Shown one piece after another: positions 16,789 to 25,283 of a stretch of DNA of 64,000 nucleotides (position 1 is its first letter; each line of letters begins with the position of its first letter). The stretch is from JAAURB01 sp049649525 (GTDB lineage: Bacteria; Cyanobacteriota; Cyanobacteriia; Cyanobacteriales; Microcoleaceae), in the NCBI GenBank assembly GCA_049649525.1, contig JBARZE010000057.1, positions 62,001 through 126,000 of the forward strand, written 5' to 3'. The position numbers and the translations under genes are program-made. The notes under the pieces are model-generated. The model did not search any database, had not been told where the DNA came from, and worked only from the letters and a program-made list of their open reading frames with translations.

Positions 16789-17952
16789 ATGGATATTGTA
16801 ATTGGACGGGGCAAAACAGCCCGTAGAGCTTACGGTATTGATGAAATTGCATTAGTTCCAGGCCTAAGAACACTAGACCCCAGTTTAGCCGATGCCAGTT
16901 GGGTCATTGGTGGCATTAAACGGGATATTCCTATTATTGCCAGTGCAATGGATGGAGTCGTTGATGTTGAGATGGCTGTCCATCTAACCCAACAGGGCGC
17001 AATGGGGGTGCTGAATTTGGAAGGAATTCAAACCCGTTACGACGATCCTGAACCCATTCTCGATAAAATTGCCTCGGTTGGCAAAGAAGAATTTGTTTCT
17101 CTGATGCAGAAACTCTATGCTGAACCGATTAAACCTGAATTAATTACCCAGCGAATTCAGCAGATTAAAAATCGGGGTGGAATTGCGGCTGTTAGTGCAA
17201 CACCAGCGGGGGCAATGAAATATGGTAAAACGGTGGCTGAAGCCGGGGCAGATATGTTTTTTGTCCAAGCCACTGTGGTGTCAACAGCCTTCTTATCTCC
17301 AGAATCGGTCACTCCCTTAGATTTACATCAATTTTGTCAGGAAATGCCAATTCCTGTGATTTTAGGCAACTGTGTGACTTATGAAGTGGCTTTAAACCTG
17401 ATGAAAGCTGGGGCTTCCGGGGTTTTGGTCGGGATTGGCCCGGGTGCTGCCTGTACCTCCCGTGGTGTATTAGGTGTGGGTCTTCCTCAAGCTACAGCCG
17501 TCGCAGACTGTGCCGCTGCCCGAGATGATTATCAACAAGAAACGGGTCGATATGTCCCAGTGATTGCCGATGGAGGCTTAATTACGGGTGGTGATATTTG
17601 TAAATGTGTTGCCTGTGGGGCAGATGGTGTAATGATTGGTTCTCCCTTCGCCCGCGCCAAAGAAGCCCCAGGACGCGGTTATCATTGGGGAATGGCTACA
17701 CCCAGCCCCGTATTACCCCGAGGCACTCGCATCCGAGTCGGAACCACCGGGACTGTTGAACAAATTCTACGAGGGCCCGCTTTACTTGATGATGGCACTC
17801 ATAATTTATTGGGGGCTTTACAAACCAGTATGGGAACCCTGGGGGCAAAAACCTTGAAAGAAATGCAACAGGTCGAAGTGGTTATTGCGCCTTCTCTACT
17901 CACAGAAGGTAAGGTTTATCAAAAAGCCCAACAATTGGGTATGGGTAAATAA
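16789..17952 (+). CDS. guaB3: GuaB3 family IMP dehydrogenase
   Basis: A 387-residue cytoplasmic enzyme of the GuaB3 branch of the IMP dehydrogenase/GMP reductase family. It starts MDIVIGRGKTARRAYGIDEIA, typical of the branch, and lacks the CBS pair found in normal GuaB. Substrate and catalytic loops are seen in PIIASAMDGVVD and GIGPGAACTSRGVLG, where the Cys aligns with the IMPDH catalytic Cys, and in VIADGGLITGGD. It therefore probably oxidises IMP to XMP, the first committed step to GMP. The start is fixed by the family N-terminus. A strong terminator follows at 17983-18033. Confidence 0.95.
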   Translation: MDIVIGRGKTARRAYGIDEIALVPGLRTLDPSLADASWVIGGIKRDIPIIASAMDGVVDVEMAVHLTQQGAMGVLNLEGIQTRYDDPEPILDKIASVGKEEFVSLMQKLYAEPIKPELITQRIQQIKNRGGIAAVSATPAGAMKYGKTVAEAGADMFFVQATVVSTAFLSPESVTPLDLHQFCQEMPIPVILGNCVTYEVALNLMKAGASGVLVGIGPGAACTSRGVLGVGLPQATAVADCAAARDDYQQETGRYVPVIADGGLITGGDICKCVACGADGVMIGSPFARAKEAPGRGYHWGMATPSPVLPRGTRIRVGTTGTVEQILRGPALLDDGTHNLLGALQTSMGTLGAKTLKEMQQVEVVIAPSLLTEGKVYQKAQQLGMGK

Positions 17953-17982
17953 AATAACTGAAATCTTGTTAAGAGATTCTTG

Positions 17983-18033
17983 GCAAAGGCTGAAAGAATT
18001 GTTCACTCAATTGTTCTCATCCTTTGCTTTTTT
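17983..18033 (+). terminator. rho-independent terminator after guaB3
   Basis: GCAAAGG (17983-17989) pairs with CCTTTGC (18021-18027), directly followed by six T. An inner AATTG/CAATT pair closes the loop. It begins 30 bp after the guaB3 stop and separates the gene from the minisatellite. Confidence 0.8.
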
Positions 18034-18056
18034 ATTGGGAGGATTAATTATGAATT

Positions 18057-18530
18057 ATGAGCATTGAACATTGAACATTGAACAGCAAACTGATAAATGA
18101 TAAATGATAAATGATAACTGATAACTGATAACTGATAAATGATGAACATTGAGCATTGAACAGCAAACTGATAACTGATAAATGATAAATGATAAATGAT
18201 GAACATTGAACATTGAACAGCAAACTGATAACTGATGAATGCTAAATGATAACTGATAAATGATAAATGCTAAATGATAACTGATAACTGATGAACATTG
18301 AACATTGAACAGCAAACTGATAACTGATAACTGATAACTGCTAAATGATAAACGCTAAATGATAACTGATAACTGATAACTGATAACTGCTAAATGCTAA
18401 ATGATAACTGATAACTAATGAACATTGAACATTGAACAGCAAACTGATAACTGATGAATGCTAAATGATAAATGCTAAATGATAACTGATAACTGATAAC
18501 TTATAAATGCTAAATGATGAATTATGATTA
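18057..18530 (+). repeat. heptamer minisatellite (STRR type)
   Basis: About 470 bp built almost wholly of seven-base units (CTGATAA, ATGATAA, ATGCTAA, CATTGAA). A higher-order marker, ATTGAACAGCAAACTGATAA or close to it, recurs five times (around 18075, 18155, 18210, 18303, 18430). It is A/T-rich with no unique spacers, which rules out a CRISPR array. It ends about 35 bp before tilS. Any open frame in it is an artefact of the repeat. Confidence 0.9.
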
Positions 18531-18563
18531 TAGTCAGTTTTTCACTCATAAATTCTTACTCAA

Positions 18564-19559
18564 ATGCCAGACTCTACCCCATGGACAACTCTACACGCTC
18601 AACTGCATCAAATCTTGCGATCGCGTCAACTCTTACCTAAAGCGCAGCGGTTATTAGTCGCAGTTTCCGGTGGACAGGATTCTCTTTGTTTGATTCAATT
18701 ATTATTAGATTTACAACCGAAATGGCAATGGGAACTTGCAATTGCACATTGCGATCATGGGTGGCGAACGGACTCGAAAAAAAACGCAGATTATATTCAA
18801 CAATTAGCTAAACATTGGCAAATTCCTTATTATCAATTAACGGCTTCTGGAATAGCCAAAACAGAAGCATCTGCCCGAAAATGGCGTTATCAAGTCTTAG
18901 CAGAAGTAGCTGAAAATCATCAATATTCTTATGTGGTTACAGGTCATACAAATAGCGATCGCGCCGAAACTTTACTCTATAATTTAGTTCGAGGAAGTGG
19001 AGCCGATGGACTGCAAGCATTAAGTTGGCAACGTCCGTTACAAATACAAGGTAAAACCGTCGCCACTTTAGTTCGTCCTTTACTCGAAATAACGCGATCG
19101 CAAACAGGAGAATTTTGTCATACTCGTCAATTAAAAATTTGGGAAGATTCAACAAACAATGATTTAAACTATGCTCGTAACCGAATTCGCAAAGAATTAC
19201 TGCCTTATTTACAAACGCATTTTAATCCACAAGTTGAAAAAGCACTCGCTCAAACTGTTGAACTATTGCAAGCCGATGTAGACTATTTAGAACAACAAAC
19301 AACACAACTTTATCAGCAAACTGTTTCAGTTCAACCGATAAAAATTAACCGTATTATTTTACGTTCAGTTCCCCTAGCGCTGCAACGTCGAGTTATACGA
19401 CGAGTATTAATTCAAGTTTTACCGAAAGCCCCCAATTTTGATCAAATTGAAAAGTTAACAGCTTTGATCAGCGCCCCAAACCGTTCTCAAACTGATCCCT
19501 TTCCCGGCGGAATACTTGGCTATGTTGAGGGAGACTGGATTTTATTCAATAAGTCTTAA
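18564..19559 (+). CDS. tilS: tRNA(Ile)-lysidine synthetase
   Basis: A 331-residue cytoplasmic enzyme that attaches lysine to C34 of the tRNA-Ile CAU anticodon with ATP, so that it reads AUA. The PP-loop is plain: LLVAVSGGQDSLCLIQLL at about 28-45, then AIAHCDHGWR and GHTNSDRAETLLYNLVRGSG. The C-terminal part after about residue 230 is short, as in the cyanobacterial form, and lacks the long second C-terminal domain of the E. coli enzyme. ATG 18564 fits the family start. It follows a long heptamer minisatellite, which must lie in or near its promoter region. Confidence 0.95.
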   Translation: MPDSTPWTTLHAQLHQILRSRQLLPKAQRLLVAVSGGQDSLCLIQLLLDLQPKWQWELAIAHCDHGWRTDSKKNADYIQQLAKHWQIPYYQLTASGIAKTEASARKWRYQVLAEVAENHQYSYVVTGHTNSDRAETLLYNLVRGSGADGLQALSWQRPLQIQGKTVATLVRPLLEITRSQTGEFCHTRQLKIWEDSTNNDLNYARNRIRKELLPYLQTHFNPQVEKALAQTVELLQADVDYLEQQTTQLYQQTVSVQPIKINRIILRSVPLALQRRVIRRVLIQVLPKAPNFDQIEKLTALISAPNRSQTDPFPGGILGYVEGDWILFNKS

Positions 19560-19660
19560 CTAATTTATTGCTTGAGCTTATCTCAAAACAATTACAAATC
19601 TATTGATATCATCATTAATTGCACTTAAGTCTGACATGATAAGCATTTCTCTCCCCCCTA

Positions 19661-19700
19661 TCTCCTTGTTCCCTTGTCCCCTTGTCCCCCTGTTCCCTTC
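19661..19700 (+). repeat. short pyrimidine tandem repeat
   Basis: Degenerate repeats of CCTTGTC/CCTTGTT in the tilS-upp gap, a strongly strand-asymmetric C/T tract. The same kind of sequence occurs at 49621-49686. Confidence 0.6.
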
Positions 19701-19779
19701 GTAAAACGCTACAGTTTGACAGATATGGGGGTTATGATGGTTGAGGCTTTTTCTGAGAATTATTCAAAATTACCCGACC

Positions 19780-20439
19780 ATGACTCAACAACTGCGTGTC
19801 TATGTCCCGCCTCATCCCTTAGTTAAACATTGGTTAGCAATTGCCCGTGATGCCAATACACCGCCTGCATTATTTCGCACCGCGATGATAGAATTAGGCC
19901 GTTGGCTCAGCTATGAAGCGGCGCGGGATTGGTTACCGACTATCGAAACAACAGTGCAAACCCCGTTAACAGAATGTCCAGCTACTTATGTTAACCCCAC
20001 GGTTCCGATTGCCATTGTACCCATTTTGCGAGCGGGTTTAGCCTTGATGGAGGGCATTCAAGGGGTAGTTCCCTCCGCTGCGGTATATCATCTCGGTATG
20101 GTTCGTGATGAAGAAACTTTAGAATGTAGTAGCTATCTGAATAAATTACCGCCTCAGTTTGATCCTCAAACCCGACTGATTATCAGTGAACCGATGTTAG
20201 CCACAGGCGGTACAATAATGGCAACCATGGCAGAATTAACAACTCGACAAATTGATCCCGCTCTTGTCCGCATTATTTCAATTGTGACAGCACCCCCTGC
20301 ACTGCAACGTTTAAGCCAAGCCTATCCCGGTTTACAAATTTATAGCGCCATCATCGATGAAGGACTCAACAGTAAAGGGTATATTGTGCCTGGGTTAGGG
20401 GATGCAGGCGATCGCACATTTGGAACCCATCCCAGCTAA
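19780..20439 (+). CDS. upp: uracil phosphoribosyltransferase
   Basis: A 219-residue cytoplasmic enzyme of pyrimidine salvage that joins uracil and PRPP to give UMP. Family marks are MTQQLRVYVPPHPLVKHWL at the N-terminus, VPILRAGLALMEG, the PRPP loop EPMLATGGTIMATM (usually DPMLATGG, so Glu replaces the first Asp) and the uracil site DEGLNSKGYIVPGLGDAGDR. The ATG at 19780 matches family starts; an upstream TTG at 19741 would add 13 residues. The protein is a little distant from the main bacterial group, in line with a cyanobacterial subfamily. A small hairpin with one G-U pair (20449-20467) follows the stop. Confidence 0.93.
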   Translation: MTQQLRVYVPPHPLVKHWLAIARDANTPPALFRTAMIELGRWLSYEAARDWLPTIETTVQTPLTECPATYVNPTVPIAIVPILRAGLALMEGIQGVVPSAAVYHLGMVRDEETLECSSYLNKLPPQFDPQTRLIISEPMLATGGTIMATMAELTTRQIDPALVRIISIVTAPPALQRLSQAYPGLQIYSAIIDEGLNSKGYIVPGLGDAGDRTFGTHPS

Positions 20440-20538
20440 ATCGCTGATACCGCAGATATACTGTGGTGCTACAAAATTAAACAGATTTACTTTAACCGCA
20501 CTGTACAATTAGAGTCATGAATCAACAAATATAGTCTT

Positions 20539-20856
20539 ATGAGCAATCGAGATGGATTTACAAGCGGGTTAGTCCTTGGTAGTGTTTTAGGCGGCATCGT
20601 GGGAGGAGTATTGGGGGTTGTACTCAATCAACGCTTATCAAAAGAGACATTAAACGTCAAACAATCAGATCCCAACTCTCCGAAACAGAACGAATTCGCC
20701 TCGGAAAATATCGAAACCACACGCTTGAGTTTAGAAGATAAAATTGCTCAGCTTAATCAAGCGATTGACGATGTGCGTCACCAGCTCGATACTGTTAATG
20801 GTAATGGTAATGCCATGGTTGAACGGTCTAATCGCTATGAAGGGGAAGAGAGTTGA
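20539..20856 (+). CDS. small glycine-zipper membrane protein with coiled coil
   Basis: A 105-residue protein resembling YtxH-like small cyanobacterial proteins. The N-terminal hydrophobic Gly-rich segment (about 7-30, GLVLGSVLGGIVGGVLGVVL) is a likely membrane helix with glycine-zipper spacing. Residues about 60-90 (LSLEDKIAQLNQAIDDVRHQL) should form an amphipathic coiled coil. No enzymatic motif. It lies 83 bp upstream of yggT in the same direction, but a palindrome with a T-run lies between them, so the two may be transcribed separately. Function unknown; a structural or stress role at the membrane is only a guess. Confidence 0.72.
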   Translation: MSNRDGFTSGLVLGSVLGGIVGGVLGVVLNQRLSKETLNVKQSDPNSPKQNEFASENIETTRLSLEDKIAQLNQAIDDVRHQLDTVNGNGNAMVERSNRYEGEES

Positions 20857-20881
20857 GCTAGAAGGATTAAAGGTAAATATG

Positions 20882-20907
20882 TTACACTAAAGTTTAGTGT
20901 AATTTTT
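20882..20907 (+). terminator. perfect palindrome with T-run before yggT
   Basis: TTACACTAAA-G-TTTAGTGTAA (20882-20902), followed by TTTTT. As RNA it would fold with an 8-bp stem and AAGUU loop, an intrinsic-type terminator. It could also be an operator for yggT, whose ATG is 36 bp downstream. Confidence 0.55.
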
Positions 20908-20938
20908 AAAGATTCAACAATCGCGTTAATTAAAATCA

Positions 20939-21217
20939 ATGAGTTCACCATTATTTCTACTCGCTCAAACCGTTTCTCAATTTTTGCAAATTTACATGGT
21001 TCTAATTTTTGTTAGAATCTTGTTAAGCTGGTTTCCCAATGTTGATTTATATAGTTCACCGTGGTCAATTCTCACTCAGTTAACTGATCCTTATCTCAAT
21101 ATTTTCCGCAACTTTATTCCGCCGTTAGGTGGACTTGATTTGTCACCCATCGTTGCGATTTTCTTACTTCAGATTGTCGCTTCCATTGTTCCACAGTTAT
21201 TATTTAGTCTCGTTTAA
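20939..21217 (+). CDS. YggT family membrane protein
   Basis: A 92-residue integral membrane protein with two hydrophobic segments (about 8-30 and 66-90). The YggT signature is clear: FVRILLSWFPNVD, SPWSILTQLTDPYLNIFRNFIPPLGGLDLSP. Plant and cyanobacterial relatives (Ycf19/CCB3-like) have been linked to thylakoid organisation and cytochrome b6f assembly, so a role in thylakoid or plasma membrane biogenesis is possible. Length is normal. A possible terminator or operator hairpin precedes the gene. Confidence 0.88.
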   Translation: MSSPLFLLAQTVSQFLQIYMVLIFVRILLSWFPNVDLYSSPWSILTQLTDPYLNIFRNFIPPLGGLDLSPIVAIFLLQIVASIVPQLLFSLV

Positions 21218-21527
21218 TTATAGCTCTGAAATTAACAAATTAAGGGCTATTCTGATGGCACTCCGCACCGCCATCATTTTTTTTATTCGTTCCAATAATC
21301 CGAGTCGGGGCAAAGCCTTGAACAATGGCTGTTAGACAATGCCTAGTGTGTGTCTGACTTATTTTTAATGATTTAAACCGGGCTAAGGCTTGGTAAATCT
21401 TGAACTTGACAACGCTTGAAATAAGTTGAGCAGTTATTAAAGTGTTTTGATCATAAAGTGATATTATTAGCGTTGTCGATTTGACTGCCACCTTAGCCGA
21501 ACTGATAAAAGCCGATCTCGACTCGTA
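21218..21527. other. intergenic region between yggT and the convergent coiled-coil gene
   Basis: A 310-bp gap. GTTAGACA (21331-21338) and TGTCTGAC (21351-21358) form an imperfect hairpin. A minus-strand open frame at 21240-21491 has no protein-like features. No gene is supported. Confidence 0.35.
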
Positions 21528-21776
21528 CTAGTGGGCTTGAGACTCGCTTGAAGGAGTTGTGCTAGAACGCTGTTGCTTCAGGGTCTGTAGACGTAAGAGT
21601 AACGTCTCAACTTCAGCTTGCAGGTGCAAAAATTTAACCTGTTGATCCACGCTATAAACAGACTTCATAGTGACTTCAGCCTTAGAAGAAGATTGATTAT
21701 GATTCTGAACTGTTTTGATGGGTTGGGTTGGAGACAAGGTAGACGAACGAGTTGACATGAGTAATTGACTAGGCAT
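21528..21776 (-). CDS. small coiled-coil protein, conserved in filamentous cyanobacteria
   Basis: An 82-residue hypothetical protein. The Ser/Thr/Gln-rich N-terminal 35 residues look disordered. The core VYSVDQQVKFLHLQAEVETL and LLRLQTLKQQR (about 40-70) is a heptad-spaced amphipathic helix; I recognise this core as a recurrent cyanobacterial hypothetical protein, though I cannot confirm it by search. Two in-frame ATGs (21776, 21758) are possible starts and neither has a good ribosome binding site. Function unknown; the coiled coil suggests oligomerisation or protein binding. Confidence 0.6.
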   Translation of the reverse strand: MPSQLLMSTRSSTLSPTQPIKTVQNHNQSSSKAEVTMKSVYSVDQQVKFLHLQAEVETLLLRLQTLKQQRSSTTPSSESQAH

Positions 21777-22028
21777 CTATACTTAACTTACAAATCTTAA
21801 CTATATCGTAACTTAAAAGTAAACAATTGTTAAGACAAAGTTAAGGGGTGTTCAATAGCTCGTCAAACCAGAATAAAAATTTTGAGCTAAATAAGGATGA
21901 CATCGAACACCATGATTTGTCAAGCAGATGGCAAATTGTGCTTGGTGAAGTGAAAGTCTTGGCTGACAATAGAAATAGAGGACTATATCGATCGCGATAA
22001 CCCAATTACCTTTAACATTCTTAACACC

Positions 22029-23126
22029 ATGACAACCACACTCTCGTTAAACGGAACAAAATCTCGCCTCAACTGCTGGCCTGGACTGATTGAAGCCTAT
22101 CGCGCCTATCTCCCTGTCACAGAGGCGACTCCAGTCATTACTCTACAAGAAGGCAATACGCCCCTATTACCCGTCCCTGCCATTGCTAAAGCGATTGGTA
22201 AATCGGTACAGGTTTATGTCAAATACGATGGTTTAAACCCCACAGGCAGCTTCAAAGACCGAGGCATGACGATGGCGGTGTCTAAAGCCAAGGAAGACGG
22301 TGCAAAAGCGGTCATTTGTGCCAGCACAGGCAATACCTCAGCCGCCGCTGCTGCTTACGCCCGTCGGGCAGGAATGAAAGCCTTTGTGGTGATCCCCGAT
22401 GGATATGTGGCTCTCGGGAAACTGGCTCAGGCATTATTGTATGGCGCAGAGGTGATTGCAATTGAGGGCAATTTTGACCAAGCTTTAACCATTGTCCAAG
22501 AAGCCGCGCAGCATTATCCGGTTACCTTAGTTAATTCCGTTAACCCTTATCGTCTCGAAGGCCAAAAAACAGGAGCATTTGAAATTGTGGATGCTTTGGG
22601 AGACTCTCCCGACTGGCTGTGTATTCCGGTGGGAAATGCGGGTAATATTACGGCTTACTGGATGGGATTTTGTCAATATCATAGAGAGGGTCAATGCGAT
22701 CGCTTACCCAAGATGATGGGTTTTCAAGCCGCAGGTGCTGCCCCTATCGTTAATGGTCATCCCATTACCTCTCCTGAAACCCTGGCGACAGCAATTCGCA
22801 TCGGTAACCCCGCCAGTTGGGACAAAGCCATTGCTGCCCAGCAAGCCAGCCAGGGGAATTTTGCTGCTGTGACAGATGAAGAGATTTTAGCCGCTTACCG
22901 CATCTTAGCCGCAGAAGAAGGGATTTTCTGTGAGCCAGCCAGTGCCGCCTCTGTCGCGGGTTTATTGAAAGTCAAAGATCAAGTGCCGGAAGGGGCGACT
23001 ATTGTTTGTGTGTTGACGGGGAATGGGTTGAAAGATCCTGATACCGCAATTAAGCATAGTGGTAACCCGGTTAAATCTAAAATTGTGGCGAATTTAGATG
23101 CAGTTGCCCACGAAATGGGATTTTAA
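22029..23126 (+). CDS. thrC: threonine synthase
   Basis: A 365-residue PLP enzyme that turns O-phosphohomoserine into threonine, in the cytoplasm. The fold-type II PLP family is shown by LQEGNTPLLPVP, the Schiff-base lysine motif NPTGSFKDRGM, the phosphate-binding CASTGNTSAAAAAYARRAG and VGNAGNITAYW. It is the shorter bacterial type without the plant regulatory extension. The C-terminal VLTGNGLKDPDTA is typical. ATG 22029 fits the family. The 252-bp leader upstream shows no riboswitch or leader peptide that I can identify. A clear terminator follows. Confidence 0.96.
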   Translation: MTTTLSLNGTKSRLNCWPGLIEAYRAYLPVTEATPVITLQEGNTPLLPVPAIAKAIGKSVQVYVKYDGLNPTGSFKDRGMTMAVSKAKEDGAKAVICASTGNTSAAAAAYARRAGMKAFVVIPDGYVALGKLAQALLYGAEVIAIEGNFDQALTIVQEAAQHYPVTLVNSVNPYRLEGQKTGAFEIVDALGDSPDWLCIPVGNAGNITAYWMGFCQYHREGQCDRLPKMMGFQAAGAAPIVNGHPITSPETLATAIRIGNPASWDKAIAAQQASQGNFAAVTDEEILAAYRILAAEEGIFCEPASAASVAGLLKVKDQVPEGATIVCVLTGNGLKDPDTAIKHSGNPVKSKIVANLDAVAHEMGF

Positions 23127-23163
23127 GTATTTTTAGTCTTGTCGTCAATTGAAGTGCAGTTAC

Positions 23164-23190
23164 AGCCCCGACAATAACGGGGCTATTATT
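23164..23190 (+). terminator. terminator after thrC
   Basis: AGCCCCG (23164-23170) pairs with CGGGGCT (23178-23184) across the loop ACAATAA, followed by ATTATTT. A strong GC stem 38 bp after the thrC stop. Confidence 0.65.
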
Positions 23191-23321
23191 TGAGTCAAAG
23201 GCTTTGAGAGTTTGTGCAGTTTTTGGAATTGTCAATGAATCTGCTCATGTTATTTGTAAGTTTTATTATTATCAAAAATTACTATAATTTAACAGAATTG
23301 ATTAGAATAAAAAAGCTATAA

Positions 23322-25052
23322 CTACCATTTTGGTGACTGTTTCAATAAACTTTTAGCCGCTGCTTGATCTAGAGGATCGGCAAACAAATATCCTTGACCC
23401 ATCTCACAATTGAGTTGTTTAAGATAGTTCATTTGTTCAATTACTATAACCCCTTCTGCAATTATATTCATATTCAGTTTATGGGCTAACGTAATCATAG
23501 CTGCAACATTTTTTAAATTGTCCATTCTTACACTCATTAAACTACGATCAATTTTTACAGTATTTAAAGGTAATTGGTGTAAATATCTCAGGGAATAAGA
23601 GCCTATATTAAAATCACCTAAAATCAATTGAATCTTTCTTTCTCTCAGTTGCTGTAATATCTTTTTGACAGAAACAAAATTTCCTATAATTGCACTTCCT
23701 GTAATCTCTAATTTTAAACATTGAGGCGCTAATTCTGTATTCTCTAGAATTTTATCAATATATTCAATTAAGTTAGAGTGAGAAAACTGTTTAGCCGAAA
23801 GATTAAAACTAATCGTAATATCTTTAGATACAACTTTTCGTTGTTGCCATTTTTTGAGTTGACGACAAGCAGTTTGTAAAACCCAAAAATCTATGGGTTG
23901 AATTAGTTCTTTTTTTCCTGCAATAGAAACCAATAGATTTGGTGGCATATATGTTTTTTCCGGATGAATACATCTCACTGATACTTCAAAACTCACTATT
24001 TTCCCAGTCTGTAAATCAACAATTGGTTGATAATATACAACTAATTATTCTTGTGGAATTGCTCTTTGTCTATTGTTATTTAGATAGATTGACTCCAACC
24101 GTTGACGATGCATTTATGCATCAAATATCTGGTATTGATCTTTACCTAATGTTTTTGCCCGACACAGGGCTATATCTGCATCCCTTAAAATATCAACCGG
24201 ATAATTATATCCTTCAATCGAAGCCATCCCAATACTAAAAGTCATCAAAAATTCCTACTGTTGTAAATCAAACGGTTGCAGCATTTTATCAGGAATTCTA
24301 TCTGCTAACTGAGTGGCTTTTTTTAGTATGTTTTATCCACTTATTAATATTGTAAATTCCTCTCCCCCGACTCGGGCTAAAATATCTCCTACTTCACAAC
24401 AAAGTTCTAATCGACGAGAGACCGCTATTAACAATTAATCGCCTAAATTATGTCCTAAATTATCATTAATCTTTTTAAAATTATCGATATCTAAAAACAA
24501 TACAGCAAATTGATAATCAGTGTCTGATTTTGATTGAACAATTGCTTGTTCTAACCGTTCTAAAAATAAAACCTGATTCGCTAATCCTGTCAACGGATCT
24601 TGTAACGCCAAATTGAATAATTTAGCAATTGCTTGTGGCAGTTTTAAAGTGGGTTCAATCAGTTGCCGATCAATTGTGGCTAAGAATTCCTCAACTTTAA
24701 AAGGTTTTGTAATACAATTAGAGATACCAAGTTGAAAGGTGATAATATAATCTAAAAGTCGATCTAAAGTACTAATAAATAAAACAGGAATCTCTTGATA
24801 GAGAGGATTGGCTTTCAGTTGTCGGCAAACTTCAGATCCATCCGTATCCGGCATCATAATACCTAAAATAATTAAATCCGGCTGCACAGCCTGGACTGCG
24901 TTTAATGCCAACTTCCAATTTAATACTGTGTGGGTTTTAAATCCATTTTCCACTAACATCTCTGATAATAACCAGTTATTATCTAGATGATCATCAACCA
25001 GAAGAATATCTGCTTTAAATCGAGATGAGTCAAGAGACTGAACCTGATTCAT
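23322..25052 (-). pseudogene. response regulator-GGDEF-EAL pseudogene with five in-frame stops
   Basis: Read leftwards from 25052 one frame encodes a receiver domain (ILLVDDHLDNN, FISTLD, ITKPF), a GGDEF domain (DPLTGLANQVLF, FLDIDNFKKINDNLGHNLGD, RVGGEEF) and an EAL domain to 23322. Five stops interrupt it at 24435-24437, 24333-24335, 24255-24257, 24114-24116 and 24045-24047, yet the frame never shifts. From context each stop replaces a Gln or Glu codon. Other active-site losses: the receiver phosphoacceptor is Gly (IILGIMMP), EAL reads EVS, and DDFGTG reads GDFNIG. It was once a cyclic-di-GMP turnover or sensor protein and is now almost certainly dead, though the receiver fragment (205 aa) and EAL fragment (224 aa) are each open. 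Confidence 0.85.
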
Positions 25053-25225
25053 TGTAGGAAAGGATTTAAATTGATGAGATTATTTGACGACTTGATAGAA
25101 TGACGGGTAGCAGATTTTCAAAATTGAGTCACAAGTCTTTTCATAACTTAGTATAATTCTGTTTCCCACTTAAAATCTATACAACTTTAAAAAAAATATT
25201 CTCTCAAATTTAGGATAAAATACGC

Positions 25226-25231
25226 TATAAT
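25226..25231 (+). promoter_or_regulatory. possible -10 element of rimO
   Basis: TATAAT about 53 bp upstream of the rimO ATG in an A/T-rich stretch. No good -35 element is seen at the expected distance, so this is only a candidate. Confidence 0.3.
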
Positions 25232-25283
25232 AAAACGCTTATCGAATTTCCTTAATGTCTCAAACAGCATCTTTTAAGTAAAC

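Noticed and set aside
16684..16800. A 38-codon ORF (MKRLNVNPLSHQFRL...) that overlaps the guaB3 start
   Set aside because: No clear ribosome binding site, no family resemblance, and its length is compatible with chance. It could be a leader peptide but nothing supports this.
18057..18530. Possible CRISPR array
   Set aside because: Repeats are seven-base tandem units with variable higher-order spacing and no unique spacers; no cas genes are near.
21240..21491. 83-codon minus-strand ORF between yggT and the coiled-coil gene
   Set aside because: Low-complexity of no family type, starts poorly, and overlaps a hairpin; likely chance.
23939..24238. 99-codon plus-strand ORF
   Set aside because: Lies antisense to the GGDEF-EAL pseudogene and exists only as its mirror frame.
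23322..25052. Stop-codon reassignment or readthrough as the explanation for the in-frame stops
   Set aside because: Neighbouring genes use TAA and TAG as normal stops, and other active-site residues of this gene are also lost, so decay is simpler.
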